From: Curvibacter sp.
Lineage (GTDB): Bacteria > Pseudomonadota > Gammaproteobacteria > Burkholderiales > Burkholderiaceae_C
Reading direction: 5' to 3'
Length of the DNA stretch: 64,000 bases
Assembly: GCA_020248905.1 (NCBI GenBank)
Contig: JADCGR010000016.1
Location: 1-64,000 of the forward strand
Under the pieces are notes generated by a model. That model made no database searches, was not told the origin of the DNA, and saw nothing but the letters and a program-made list of their open reading frames with translations. The position numbers were made by a program, and so were the translations under genes. Positions 27,375 to 35,835 of the stretch are shown piece after piece; within the stretch, counting starts at the first letter, position 1, and each line of letters opens with the position of its first letter.

Positions 27375-29651
27375 GTGACCCCCCCTGCGCAAGACAGCGC
27401 CCTCAACGAGCTTGCCCACAGCCCTGCCTCCTGGCAGCCGACGCTGACCTTCCTGCGATACGCCATCGTCACCATCCTGACGGGAGCGACTTTATACGGG
27501 GCGATCATCCTTATTTTCCTGCCCGACCAGCCCACACGCGCGATCGGGCCCGGGCTCATCGCGATGGTTGCGCTGCTGTCGGCCTATCTGCTGCGTCAAG
27601 GGCGGTCTCACGAGGCCATTCTTCTTCTGGCGGGTGGCATCTGGCTTGCGATGATGGTGGCCTCGGTGGTGTTTGGCGGCGTCCGTTCCACGATCTACTA
27701 CGCGTATCCGCTGGTGATCTTCGTGCTGGGCTGGATGGTCAGCTCGCGCGCGGCCATCGTGGCCGCCGTCCTGACCTCCGTATTGACGATTGTGCTGGTC
27801 ATCGCCGACGCCGCCGACTGGCTGTTCGCAGAACCCGGCGGGCCGCTGGCGCTTTACGCATTTGTCCAGATCGTTGTCTACATCCTGACCGCTGCCATGG
27901 TCACCTACCTCGTACGGGCCTACCGGCGCCAGCTTGAGGAACTGCGCCAGACGGAGCTGAAGTTCCGCACGGCCTTTGCATCCAGCCCGGTGGCGGCATC
28001 GATCGCGACGCTGGCCGAGGGCCGTCTGATTGACGTCAATGACAACTTCGAGCGCGATTTCGGCTGGAGCAAGAGGGAGCTTTTGAGCCGAACGGCGATG
28101 GACGTGGGCCTGTGGCTTGAAGCGCGGCACCGCACGGAGTGGGCCGAGACACTGATCCGCCACGGCCGCGCGTTGAACTACGAGACCGTCTGGCGCCACC
28201 GCAACGGTAATCTGCGCAACGTCAGCCTCTCGAGCGAGATCATCCAGCTTAACGGCGTGTCCTGCATTCTGGCGTACGCCACGGACGTCACCGAACGCAA
28301 GGCGGCCGAGCAGCAGATCCACCGCCTGGCCTTCTACGACCCGCTGACCGGCCTGCCCAACCGCCGACTGCTGATGGACCGTCTGGGCCATGCCATGGTG
28401 GCCTGCATCCGCCACCGTCATTTGAGTGCGCTGCTCTTCCTCGACCTCGACAACTTCAAGGCGCTCAACGACACCCACGGCCACGACAAGGGCGACCTGC
28501 TGCTGCAGCAGGTGGGCGCAAGGCTAGTCAGCTGCGTGCGCGAGGATGACACGGTCTCGCGTCTGGGCGGCGACGAGTTTGTCGTGATGCTGGAGGGACT
28601 CAGCGGCAACACCGAGGATGCCGCCGCCCAGGCCGAGACCGTGGCGCGCAAGATCATGGCGGCGCTCAACCAGTCCTACGACATCCAGCCGCTGCGCGTC
28701 CACAGCTCGCCCAGCGTTGGCATCACCCTCTTTGGCGCGGAGCACGAAAACCCGGAGGAGCCGATCAAGCGCGCGGACCTGGCGATGTATCAGGCCAAGG
28801 GCGCTGGGCGCAACACCAGCCGCTTCTTTGATCCGCGCATGCAGGCCATGATGCACGAGCGCTCCGAGCTGGAGCGCGACCTGCGCCTGGCGCTGCAGCG
28901 GCGCGAATTGGTCCTGTACTACCAGCTGCAGGTTCAGCGCAGCGGTCGCGTCACCGGGGTGGAGGCGCTGCTGCGCTGGCCCCATGCGCAGCGCGGGCTG
29001 GTGCCGCCCGGCACTTTTATCCCGCTGGCTGAAGAAACGGGGCTGATCGTGCCGCTGGGCGTGGAGGTGCTGGAGCAGGCCTGTCGCCAGCTGGCGCTGT
29101 GGAGCCAGCGCCCGGAGATGGCGCATCTGACGGTGTCGGTCAACGTAAGCCCGCGGCAGTTCCAGCGTGAGGAGTTCGTGGCCGAGGTCCTGGCCGTGCT
29201 GCAGCGCACGGGCGCGTCGGCACAGCGCCTCAAGCTGGAGATCACAGAAAGCCTGCTGATCGACCATGTGGATGACGTGATCACCAAGATGGAGGTGCTC
29301 AAAGCGCAGGGCGTGGGTTTTGCGCTTGATGACTTTGGCACAGGCTACTCATCGCTGAGCTACCTCAAACGCCTGCCGCTGGACCAGCTCAAGATCGACC
29401 AGGGATTTGTGCGCGACCTCCTCATCGACCCCGACGACGCAGCCATCGCGCGCATGGTGATCGTGCTGGGCCAGAGCCTGGGGCTGGAGGTGCTGGCCGA
29501 GGGCGTGGAGACCCTTGAGCAGCAGCAGGTCCTGCAGTTTCAAGGCTGCCAGGCTTATCAGGGCTATCTTTACAGCCGGCCGCTGCCGCTCGCGCAGTTC
29601 GAGGAGTTGGCCCAGCAGCCGGGCTGGCCCTTTGTGCAGCCGGCCGCCTGA
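27375..29651 (+). CDS. Membrane PAS-GGDEF-EAL cyclic-di-GMP enzyme
   Basis: A 758-residue signalling protein. The N-terminal 190 residues hold about six hydrophobic helices. A PAS domain follows (about 195-310, with GRLIDVNDNFERDFGWSKREL), then a GGDEF domain with an intact GGDEF motif (398-402) and the RxxD product-inhibition site five residues before it, then an EAL domain (about 495-745) with VEALLRWPH (EAL at 530-532), NVSPRQF, DDFGTGYSSLSYLK, KIDQGFVRD and EGVET. Both cyclase and phosphodiesterase signatures look complete, so net activity cannot be predicted. Translation starts with GTG. It converges with selD. Confidence 0.94.
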   Translation: MTPPAQDSALNELAHSPASWQPTLTFLRYAIVTILTGATLYGAIILIFLPDQPTRAIGPGLIAMVALLSAYLLRQGRSHEAILLLAGGIWLAMMVASVVFGGVRSTIYYAYPLVIFVLGWMVSSRAAIVAAVLTSVLTIVLVIADAADWLFAEPGGPLALYAFVQIVVYILTAAMVTYLVRAYRRQLEELRQTELKFRTAFASSPVAASIATLAEGRLIDVNDNFERDFGWSKRELLSRTAMDVGLWLEARHRTEWAETLIRHGRALNYETVWRHRNGNLRNVSLSSEIIQLNGVSCILAYATDVTERKAAEQQIHRLAFYDPLTGLPNRRLLMDRLGHAMVACIRHRHLSALLFLDLDNFKALNDTHGHDKGDLLLQQVGARLVSCVREDDTVSRLGGDEFVVMLEGLSGNTEDAAAQAETVARKIMAALNQSYDIQPLRVHSSPSVGITLFGAEHENPEEPIKRADLAMYQAKGAGRNTSRFFDPRMQAMMHERSELERDLRLALQRRELVLYYQLQVQRSGRVTGVEALLRWPHAQRGLVPPGTFIPLAEETGLIVPLGVEVLEQACRQLALWSQRPEMAHLTVSVNVSPRQFQREEFVAEVLAVLQRTGASAQRLKLEITESLLIDHVDDVITKMEVLKAQGVGFALDDFGTGYSSLSYLKRLPLDQLKIDQGFVRDLLIDPDDAAIARMVIVLGQSLGLEVLAEGVETLEQQQVLQFQGCQAYQGYLYSRPLPLAQFEELAQQPGWPFVQPAA

Positions 29652-29680
29652 GCGCTGTCAGCGCAGCACCAGGCGGCCGG
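29640..29680. terminator. Long inverted repeat between convergent GGDEF-EAL and selD genes
   Basis: ccggccgcct (29640-29649) is exactly complementary to aggcggccgg (29671-29680), and gcgct-gtc-agcgc forms an inner hairpin. The structure covers both stop codons and could terminate in both directions, although no T-tract is present. Confidence 0.4.
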
Positions 29681-30725
29681 GCGCCTCGCCCGTGACCTCG
29701 CCAATCTCGGTGGCGGCGTCGAAGCCATGGCGGCGAAAGATGTCCAGCACTTGCGGCACGCGGTCCGGCGCGCAGCTCACCAGCAAGCCGCCGCTGGTCT
29801 GCGGGTCGCTGAGCAGCGCCTGATCCACCGCCGCAAAGCCGGGTGGCAGCGTCACGTTGGCGCCGTAGCCCGCCCAGTTGCGGCCCGAGGCACCGGTCAC
29901 CATGCCCTGCGCGGCCAGCTCGCGCACGCCAGCAAGCAGCGGCACGCGCGCCCAGGCTATGTGCACCGTGCATTGTGCGCCGCGCGCCAGCTCCAGCGCA
30001 TGTCCCGCCAGGCCAAAGCCCGTCACGTCGGTGAGCGCGTGCACACCATCCAGCGCCCCCAGCTCCGGGCCCGGCGTGTTGAGCTTGGTCGTGGTGGCCA
30101 TCATCTGCGCATAGCCGGCGGCATCGAGCCGATCTTTCTTGAGCGCGGCCGAGAGCACGCCCACGCCCAGCGGCTTGCCCAGCACTAGACGGTCACCCAG
30201 GCGGGTATCGGCATTGCGCTTGACGCGCCGGGGGTGCACCAGACCCAGCGCGACGAGGCCGTAGATGGGTTCGACCGAATCAATCGTGTGGCCACCGGCA
30301 ACCGGAATGCCTGCGGCCTGGCACACCGCCTGACCCCCGGCCAGGATCTTGCCGATGGTGTCAGTGGAGAGCACGTTGACCGGCATGCCCACCAGCGCCA
30401 GCGCCAGGATGGGCTTGCCGCCCATGGCGTAGACGTCGGAGATCGCATTGGTCGCGGCGATGCGGCCGAAGTCATAAGCATCGTCCACGATGGGCATGAA
30501 GAAATCGGTGGTGGCCACCAGGGCCTGCTCGTCGTTGAGCCGGTAGACGGCCGCGTCGTCAGCGGTCTCGATGCCCACCAGCAGCTCGGGCGGCACGGGC
30601 AGCCCGCTGCTGCTGCGCAGAATCTCCGACAGCAGGCCGGGCGCGATCTTGCAGCCGCAGCCCCCGCCATGCGAGAGCGAGGTCAGGCGGGGTTCGGTGG
30701 CAGGCGGAGGAGTCTGGGCGTTCAT
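29658..30725 (-). CDS. selD: Selenide, water dikinase
   Basis: Makes selenophosphate from selenide and ATP, the selenium donor for selenocysteine and for 2-selenouridine in tRNA. The N-terminal catalytic motif is SHGGGCGCKIAP with Cys (Cys23 from the chosen start) and Lys26, followed by the ATP-binding VATTDFFMPIVDDAYDFGRI and the GGHTIDS and TDVTGFGLAGH motifs. The catalytic position is cysteine, not selenocysteine. I use the ATG at 30725, giving 355 residues; an upstream ATG at 30755 would add ten. No selA, selB or selU/mnmH gene is in the window. It is divergent from a Bug receptor gene. Confidence 0.93.
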   Translation of the reverse strand: MNAQTPPPATEPRLTSLSHGGGCGCKIAPGLLSEILRSSSGLPVPPELLVGIETADDAAVYRLNDEQALVATTDFFMPIVDDAYDFGRIAATNAISDVYAMGGKPILALALVGMPVNVLSTDTIGKILAGGQAVCQAAGIPVAGGHTIDSVEPIYGLVALGLVHPRRVKRNADTRLGDRLVLGKPLGVGVLSAALKKDRLDAAGYAQMMATTTKLNTPGPELGALDGVHALTDVTGFGLAGHALELARGAQCTVHIAWARVPLLAGVRELAAQGMVTGASGRNWAGYGANVTLPPGFAAVDQALLSDPQTSGGLLVSCAPDRVPQVLDIFRRHGFDAATEIGEVTGEAPGRLVLR

Positions 30726-30848
30726 GGCAGCGGCAGGGCGGGCAGGAGGCTGCATTGTGCCGCGTCCGGGCGCGCAGCCCCTGTGCAGCGGCGCGTATGC
30801 TCAGATGAAAAAAGCGCCGACAATCGGATCTCTTTACGGAGACAAGAC

Positions 30849-31814
30849 ATGCAACGCCGTACCCTGCTGGGGGCCAGCCCGCTGCTCCTTCTTCCAAGCC
30901 TGCTGCACGCGCAGAGCTATCCCAACAAACCCATACGCTACATCGTGCCGGTCTCGGCCGGCGGCGGCAGCGACATGGTGGGCCGAACGGTCACCGAGCG
31001 CTGGGGCAAGGTGCTCAACCAGAGCTTCGTGGTTGAAAACCAGGGCGGCGGTGGCGGCGTGATCGCCTGCCAGAACGCCGCCAAGGCCGCGCCCGACGGC
31101 TACACCCTGCTGCAGGGCTATGTGGCCACGCACGGCACCAGCCCCGCCACGCGCAAGCTGCCCTACGATGCCGTGAAGGACTTCACACCCGTGGGCATGA
31201 TCGGCGGCACGCCCAATGTGCTGGTGGTCAATGCCGCGCTGCCCGTCACCACGGTCAAGGGCTTTGTGGACTACCTGCGCGCCAACACGGGCAAGCTCAG
31301 CTACGGCTCGGCCGGCGCGGGCTCGCTCACGCACCTGACCATGGAGCTGTTCAAGCTGCAGGTCAACTCCTTCATGGTCCACATCCCCTACCGCGGCATT
31401 GCCCCGGCCTTCACTGATTTGATGGGTGGCCAGACCCAGGCCATGTTCCCCGGCCTGGCGGCGGCCATGCCGCACATCCGCTCGGGCCGCGTGCGCGCGC
31501 TGGCCGTGACGGGCCCGCAACGCCATCCCCAGCTCAAGGACACCCCCACGCTCGACGAGCTCGGCTACAAGGGCTTTGACGCCATGCAGTGGTACGGCGT
31601 GGTGGGCCCCGCCAACCTGCCCGCCCCCATCGTGAAGCAGCTCAACGAAACACTCAACGCCGTGCTCAACGCGCCGGACCTGCGCGAGAAGCTCTCGGTG
31701 GAAGCCGTAGAACCCATGCCCATGACCGCGCAGAAGTTTGGCGACTACATCCGCGAAGACATCGCCCGCTGGACGCGGCTGGCGAAGGAACGCGGCATCC
31801 AGCTCGACAGCTGA
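30849..31814 (+). CDS. Bug-family periplasmic solute-binding protein
   Basis: A 321-residue extracytoplasmic receptor of the tripartite tricarboxylate transporter (Bug) family. It has a signal peptide (MQRRTLLGASPLLLLPSLLHA), then YPNKPIRYIVPVSAGGGSDMV, the ligand-loop VVENQGGGGGVIACQNAAKA, and LSYGSAGAGSLTHLTMELF. A longer in-frame reading from 30234 is an antisense shadow of selD. No TctA/TctB membrane genes are adjacent, which is usual for Bug proteins in Burkholderiales. The 69-bp spacing to a MmgE/PrpD gene suggests that the ligand is a carboxylate used by that enzyme, although a terminator lies between them. Confidence 0.92.
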   Translation: MQRRTLLGASPLLLLPSLLHAQSYPNKPIRYIVPVSAGGGSDMVGRTVTERWGKVLNQSFVVENQGGGGGVIACQNAAKAAPDGYTLLQGYVATHGTSPATRKLPYDAVKDFTPVGMIGGTPNVLVVNAALPVTTVKGFVDYLRANTGKLSYGSAGAGSLTHLTMELFKLQVNSFMVHIPYRGIAPAFTDLMGGQTQAMFPGLAAAMPHIRSGRVRALAVTGPQRHPQLKDTPTLDELGYKGFDAMQWYGVVGPANLPAPIVKQLNETLNAVLNAPDLREKLSVEAVEPMPMTAQKFGDYIREDIARWTRLAKERGIQLDS

Positions 31815-31830
31815 GGCACCCCTCCCCTTG

Positions 31831-31858
31831 TGCGACCCGCGCTCCAGGTCGCATTTTT
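31831..31858 (+). terminator. Rho-independent terminator after the Bug receptor gene
   Basis: tgcgacc (31831-31837) pairs with ggtcgca (31847-31853) across a 9-nt loop, directly followed by ttttt. It lies 17 nt after the stop codon. It may be partial, reducing read-through into the MmgE/PrpD gene. Confidence 0.75.
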
Positions 31859-31883
31859 CTGACTGCAACTTCAAGAACTCTCC

Positions 31884-33254
31884 ATGGCCCGCAACACCCC
31901 GGTCCCCGCCGACCACAATGCCCCGCCCGTCACCCAGACCCTGGCCCGTTTTGTGGCCACCCATCCCTCACGCGGCTGGCGCGACGCGGTGGAGCATGAA
32001 GCCCATCGTACTTTCCTGAACTGGCTGGGCTGTGCCGTGGGCGCGGCGCATCATGAATCGGCCAACGCTGCGATGGCTGCGGTGCAGCTGCTGCAGCCGG
32101 CGCCCCAGGCCAGCGTGCTGGGCCGGACCGAGAAGGTCGACATGGCCAGCGCTGCGCTCATCAACGGCATCACCTCGCACACCTTCGACTTCGATGACAC
32201 CCACCTCAAGACCATCATCCACCCGGCTGGCCCGGTGGCCTCGGCCGTGCTGGCGCTGGCCGAACACAAAGGGCTGTCGGGTCGCAACGTGGTCGACGCG
32301 CTGGTGCTGGGCATTGACGTGTCCTGCCGCGTGGGCAACACCATGTACCCCGAGCATTACGACCGCGGCTGGCACATCACTGGCTCCACGGGTACGCTCG
32401 GTGCCGCTGCCGGCTGCGCCCGCCTGCTGGGCCTGAACGAACAGCAGACGGCCATGGCGCTGGGCATTGCGGCCTCCCAGCCCGTGGGCATGCGCGAACA
32501 GTTCGGCACCATGACCAAGCCCTTCCACCCCGGGGGTGCAGCACGTGCCGGCCTGATGTCAGCGCTGTTGGCCAGCCAGGGATTCACGGCCAGCCCCAGG
32601 GCGCTGGAGGCGCCGCGCGGCATGATCCAGACGGTCTCCACCAAGTACGCATGGAACGAAATCACCGACGCGCTGGGCCAGCGCTTGGAGATCTCTTTCA
32701 ACAGCTACAAGCCCTTTGCCTGCGGCATCGTGATCCACCCCAGCATCGACGCCTGCGCCCAGCTGCGTGCCCAGGGCGTCCAGCCTGAGGAGATCGAGCG
32801 CATCGACCTCAAGGTCCACTCGCTGGTGCTTGAGCTCACGGGCAAGAAGGAACCGGCCGATGGCCTGCAGGGTAAGTTCAGCGTCTACCACGGCTGCGCC
32901 TGCGGCCTGATGTTCGGCAAGGCCGGCGAAGAGCAGTACGCGGATGACATCGTCACCCGCCCCGACATGGTGGCCCTGCGCCGCAAGGTGGTGGCGGTGG
33001 TGGACGACAGTATCGACGAAGCCAGCGTGGACGTCACCGCCGTGCTCAAGGACGGCCGCCAGGTGCATGTGTTCGTGAAGCACGCCATCGGCTCGCTGGA
33101 AAACCCCATGACCGACGCCATGCTGGAGCGCAAGTTCCACGACCTGTGCGATCCGGTGATCGGCAAGGGCAAGGCCGATGCGCTCATCGCGGCCTGCTGG
33201 AAGCTCGCGAGCACGAGAGACGTGCGCGCGCTGACGGCCCTGGCGCGGCCGTGA
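31884..33254 (+). CDS. MmgE/PrpD family protein
   Basis: A 456-residue member of the MmgE/PrpD superfamily, which includes 2-methylcitrate dehydratase, cis-aconitate decarboxylase and iminodisuccinate epimerase. Typical segments are NGITSHTFDFDDTHLKTIIHP, LGIDVSCRVGN, WHITGSTGTLGAAAGCARLL, GTMTKPFHPGGAARAGLMSA and YKPFACGIVIHPSIDAC. Length is normal. The Bug receptor just upstream suggests a di- or tricarboxylate substrate. The exact reaction cannot be assigned; other prp genes are absent. Confidence 0.9.
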   Translation: MARNTPVPADHNAPPVTQTLARFVATHPSRGWRDAVEHEAHRTFLNWLGCAVGAAHHESANAAMAAVQLLQPAPQASVLGRTEKVDMASAALINGITSHTFDFDDTHLKTIIHPAGPVASAVLALAEHKGLSGRNVVDALVLGIDVSCRVGNTMYPEHYDRGWHITGSTGTLGAAAGCARLLGLNEQQTAMALGIAASQPVGMREQFGTMTKPFHPGGAARAGLMSALLASQGFTASPRALEAPRGMIQTVSTKYAWNEITDALGQRLEISFNSYKPFACGIVIHPSIDACAQLRAQGVQPEEIERIDLKVHSLVLELTGKKEPADGLQGKFSVYHGCACGLMFGKAGEEQYADDIVTRPDMVALRRKVVAVVDDSIDEASVDVTAVLKDGRQVHVFVKHAIGSLENPMTDAMLERKFHDLCDPVIGKGKADALIAACWKLASTRDVRALTALARP

Positions 33255-33322
33255 AGCCATCAGGCCGTGAAGCCCTGCGGCCCAGCGCGCCACGCACCAC
33301 CGACAAGCCCTAAACTCAGGGC

Positions 33323-34153
33323 ATGACCTGGCACGCCTCGCTGCAACTCGACTACAGCCGCCATGAGGCGCGCAGCGTGGCGCACTACGTGCACGAGGGC
33401 CCGCTGCGCATCCTGCAAAGCCTCTACCCCGAGGGCGACGCGATCTGCCACAACGTGATCGTGCATCCGCCGGGCGGCCTGGTGGGCGGCGACACCTTGT
33501 ACATCCGCCTCACGGTGGGTGCCGGCGCACATGGCTTGGTGACCACGCCGGGTGCCACGCGCTTTTACCGCAGCACCGGCGAAACGGCCCGCCAGCTGCT
33601 GCAAGCCCGCCTGGCCGAGCGCGCGCGCCTTGAATGGCTGCCGCTGGAGGCCCTGGCCTACAACGCCTGCCTCGCGCAGAACCGCGCCGTGTTCGAACTC
33701 GCGCCCGGCGCCGAACTGCTGGGCTGGGATGTGACGGCGCTGGGTCTGCCCGCAGCCAAGCAGCCCTACCTCAGCGGCAGCTTTGCCCAGCATCTGGAAG
33801 TGCCCGGCGTCTGGCTGGAGCAGGGGCGCATCGACGCGAAAGATGCGCGGCTGATGGACGGGCCGCTGGGCCTGGCCGGGCGGCGCTGCCTGGGCACGCT
33901 GTTCTTCGTGGCGGGCACGCCCATCGAGCGCACCCGTCGCGAGGCCGCACTGGAGTGCGTGCGCGAACTGATCGATACTCACGCGCTGCGCGACACCGCA
34001 GGCGCCACCAGCCCGCATCCACAGGTCATTGTGGTGCGCGTGCTGGCACCGCTGGTCGAGCCAGCCATGGGCCTGCTGCGGCAGCTGCGCGCCGCATGGC
34101 GCCAGCAGCTCTGGCAGCTTGAGCCAGTGTCGCCACGCATCTGGGCGATGTAG
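33323..34153 (+). CDS. ureD: Urease accessory protein UreD
   Basis: Chaperone that with UreF and UreG delivers nickel to apo-urease. The 276-residue product matches UreD/UreH: an N-terminal SxxxLxY region, LRILQSLYPEGDAICHNVIV, HPPGGLVGGDTLYIRLTV, TTPGATRFYRS, LEWLPLEALAYN and a C-terminal arginine-rich helix. None of ureA, B, C, E, F or G is in the window; the next genes are a serine esterase (10 bp downstream) and a dioxygenase. It is therefore a solitary ureD, either relocated from a urease cluster elsewhere or a leftover. Confidence 0.9.
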   Translation: MTWHASLQLDYSRHEARSVAHYVHEGPLRILQSLYPEGDAICHNVIVHPPGGLVGGDTLYIRLTVGAGAHGLVTTPGATRFYRSTGETARQLLQARLAERARLEWLPLEALAYNACLAQNRAVFELAPGAELLGWDVTALGLPAAKQPYLSGSFAQHLEVPGVWLEQGRIDAKDARLMDGPLGLAGRRCLGTLFFVAGTPIERTRREAALECVRELIDTHALRDTAGATSPHPQVIVVRVLAPLVEPAMGLLRQLRAAWRQQLWQLEPVSPRIWAM

Positions 34154-34163
34154 GAGCACCCCC

Positions 34164-34844
34164 ATGAATACACCCCAGGCCCTCGTGATCCAGCGCGGCG
34201 AAGCGCCCGCGCAACTCATCCTTCTGTTCCATGGCGTGGGCAGCAACGCGCAGTCGATGGTAGCCCTGGGGCAGGCCTACGCGCGCGCCTTCCCGCAGGC
34301 CCGTGTGGTGGCCATCGATGCGCCGTACGCCTCGGGGCTGGCGCCCGAGGGGCGCCAGTGGTTCTCCGTGGCGGGTGTGAGCGACGAGAACCGCCCGCAG
34401 CGGGTTGCCGCAGCCCTGCCGGCCTTTGAGTACGCCGTGCGCCACTGGCAGCAGCAAAGCGGGGTGGACGCAGCGGGCACGGCACTGCTGGGTTTTTCGC
34501 AGGGCGCCATCATGGCGCTGGAGTCCACGCTGCGCTCCGAGCCGGTGGCCGCGCGCGTGATTGCCATCGCCGGGCGCTACGCGCGCCTGCCCGAGCAGCC
34601 CCTGCACGAGGGCAGCACCGTACATTTGCTGCACGGCAAGGCGGACACGGTCATGCCCTACAGCCACGCGATCGAGGCCGCGCTGCGCCTCAAGAGCCTG
34701 GGCGCGGACTTCACCGCTGACGTGCTGCCCTTCATTGGCCACGAACTGCACGCCGACCTGATGGAAATGGCCGTGGAAAAACTGCAGCAGCACATTCCGG
34801 CCCGTCTCTGGCTGCAGCCCGGCGAGGGCGAGGTCACGAACTGA
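34164..34844 (+). CDS. Alpha/beta hydrolase (carboxylesterase, YpfH-like)
   Basis: A 226-residue serine hydrolase of the phospholipase/carboxylesterase group. LILLFHGVGSNAQSM carries the oxyanion loop, GFSQGAIMAL the nucleophile elbow, HGKADTVMPY the acid and IGHELHADLM the histidine. The ATG at 34164 has taggag upstream. It follows ureD by 10 bp and precedes the dioxygenase gene by 23 bp, so the three are probably cotranscribed. The natural substrate is unknown. Confidence 0.88.
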   Translation: MNTPQALVIQRGEAPAQLILLFHGVGSNAQSMVALGQAYARAFPQARVVAIDAPYASGLAPEGRQWFSVAGVSDENRPQRVAAALPAFEYAVRHWQQQSGVDAAGTALLGFSQGAIMALESTLRSEPVAARVIAIAGRYARLPEQPLHEGSTVHLLHGKADTVMPYSHAIEAALRLKSLGADFTADVLPFIGHELHADLMEMAVEKLQQHIPARLWLQPGEGEVTN

Positions 34845-34867
34845 ATGTGACCACTCAAGGACACGCC

Positions 34868-35650
34868 ATGCACCTTGTGCCCCCGCTCTTTGTCTCGCAC
34901 GGCTCGCCGATGTTCGCGGTGGACGCCGGCAGCACCGGCCCGGCCCTGCACGCCTGGGCCCGGGCGCATGCACGGCCGCAGGCCATCGTGGCCATGTCGC
35001 CGCACTGGATGGCGCGCCAGCCTACGGTGATGAGCACGCCCGCGCCGCCGACCTGGCACGACTTCGGCGGCTTTCCGCCCGAGCTCTACACGCTGCAGTA
35101 CCCCGCCCCGGGCGAGCCCGCACTGGCGCAGGATGTGCTGGGCCTGCTGCAGGCCGCAGACATCGCCGCCATCGAGGACAGCCGCCGCCCGCTGGACCAT
35201 GGCACCTGGGTGCCGCTGATGCATCTCTACCCCAAGGCTGACATTCCAGTGGTGCAGCTTGCGCTACCCGCCACGGCCGGCCCGGCCGAGGTGTACGCGC
35301 TGGGCCGCGCGCTGCGCCCGCTGGCCGCCCAAGGCGTGCTGCTGCTGGGCTCGGGCAGCATGACGCACAACCTGGGCGAGTTCTTCGGCGGCCAGACCGA
35401 GCCTGCGCCCTATGTGGAGGAATTCAGCCGCTGGGTGGAAAGCCGTGTTGCGCAGGGCGAGCTTGCCGCGCTGCTGGACTACCGTGCGCAGGCACCACAC
35501 GCGGCGCGCGCCCACCCCAGCGAAGACCACTTCCTGCCCATGTTCTTCACGCTGGGCGCAGGCAGCGAAGGCGCACGCGCGAAATACATCAGCCGCGAGG
35601 TGCGCTACGGCATCCTGGCCATGGATGCGTTTGCGCTTGAGGCCGCCTGA
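34868..35650 (+). CDS. LigB/DODA-type class III extradiol ring-cleavage dioxygenase
   Basis: A 260-residue non-haem iron or zinc enzyme of the 4,5-DOPA-dioxygenase (YgiD) family. Metal-ligand and acid-base histidines are seen in LFVSHGSPMF, MSPHWM, SMTHNLGEFF and HPSEDHFLPMFFTLGA. I start at ATG 34868, preceded by aagga; a GTG seven codons earlier is possible. It is the last gene of the ureD-esterase-dioxygenase run. The physiological catechol substrate is unknown. Confidence 0.9.
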   Translation: MHLVPPLFVSHGSPMFAVDAGSTGPALHAWARAHARPQAIVAMSPHWMARQPTVMSTPAPPTWHDFGGFPPELYTLQYPAPGEPALAQDVLGLLQAADIAAIEDSRRPLDHGTWVPLMHLYPKADIPVVQLALPATAGPAEVYALGRALRPLAAQGVLLLGSGSMTHNLGEFFGGQTEPAPYVEEFSRWVESRVAQGELAALLDYRAQAPHAARAHPSEDHFLPMFFTLGAGSEGARAKYISREVRYGILAMDAFALEAA

Positions 35651-35662
35651 GGGCGCGCGGGC

Positions 35663-35803
35663 TCAGCCCAACACCCGGTACAGGCCATAGGCGGAGAGTG
35701 CCGCAGTGAGCACGAGCATCAGGGTCTTGAGCAGGCGGGAGGGCACCAGCAGGCCGATGGTACTGGCGATCAGGATGGCGGCGAGGATGTACGTCGTCTT
35801 CAT
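35663..35803 (-). CDS. Small membrane protein of 46 residues
   Basis: The frame encodes MKTTYILAAILIASTIGLLV, a short basic turn (PSRLLKT) and a second hydrophobic stretch (LMLVLTAALSAYGLY). Codon third positions are almost all G or C, as in the neighbours, which supports real coding. It lies 32 bp downstream of the multicopper oxidase stop on the same strand, so it may belong to that unit. No ribosome site is obvious and I do not recognise a family. Confidence 0.55.
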   Translation of the reverse strand: MKTTYILAAILIASTIGLLVPSRLLKTLMLVLTAALSAYGLYRVLG

Positions 35804-35835
35804 GCCGCGATGTTAAGTCACGGCGGGTCCTGTCC

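Noticed and set aside
29658..30725. SelD as a selenoprotein
   Set aside because: The catalytic position is encoded as cysteine and no in-frame UGA occurs there.
30234..31814. 526-codon version of the Bug receptor
   Set aside because: The first 205 codons are antisense to selD; the ATG at 30849 begins a clear signal peptide.
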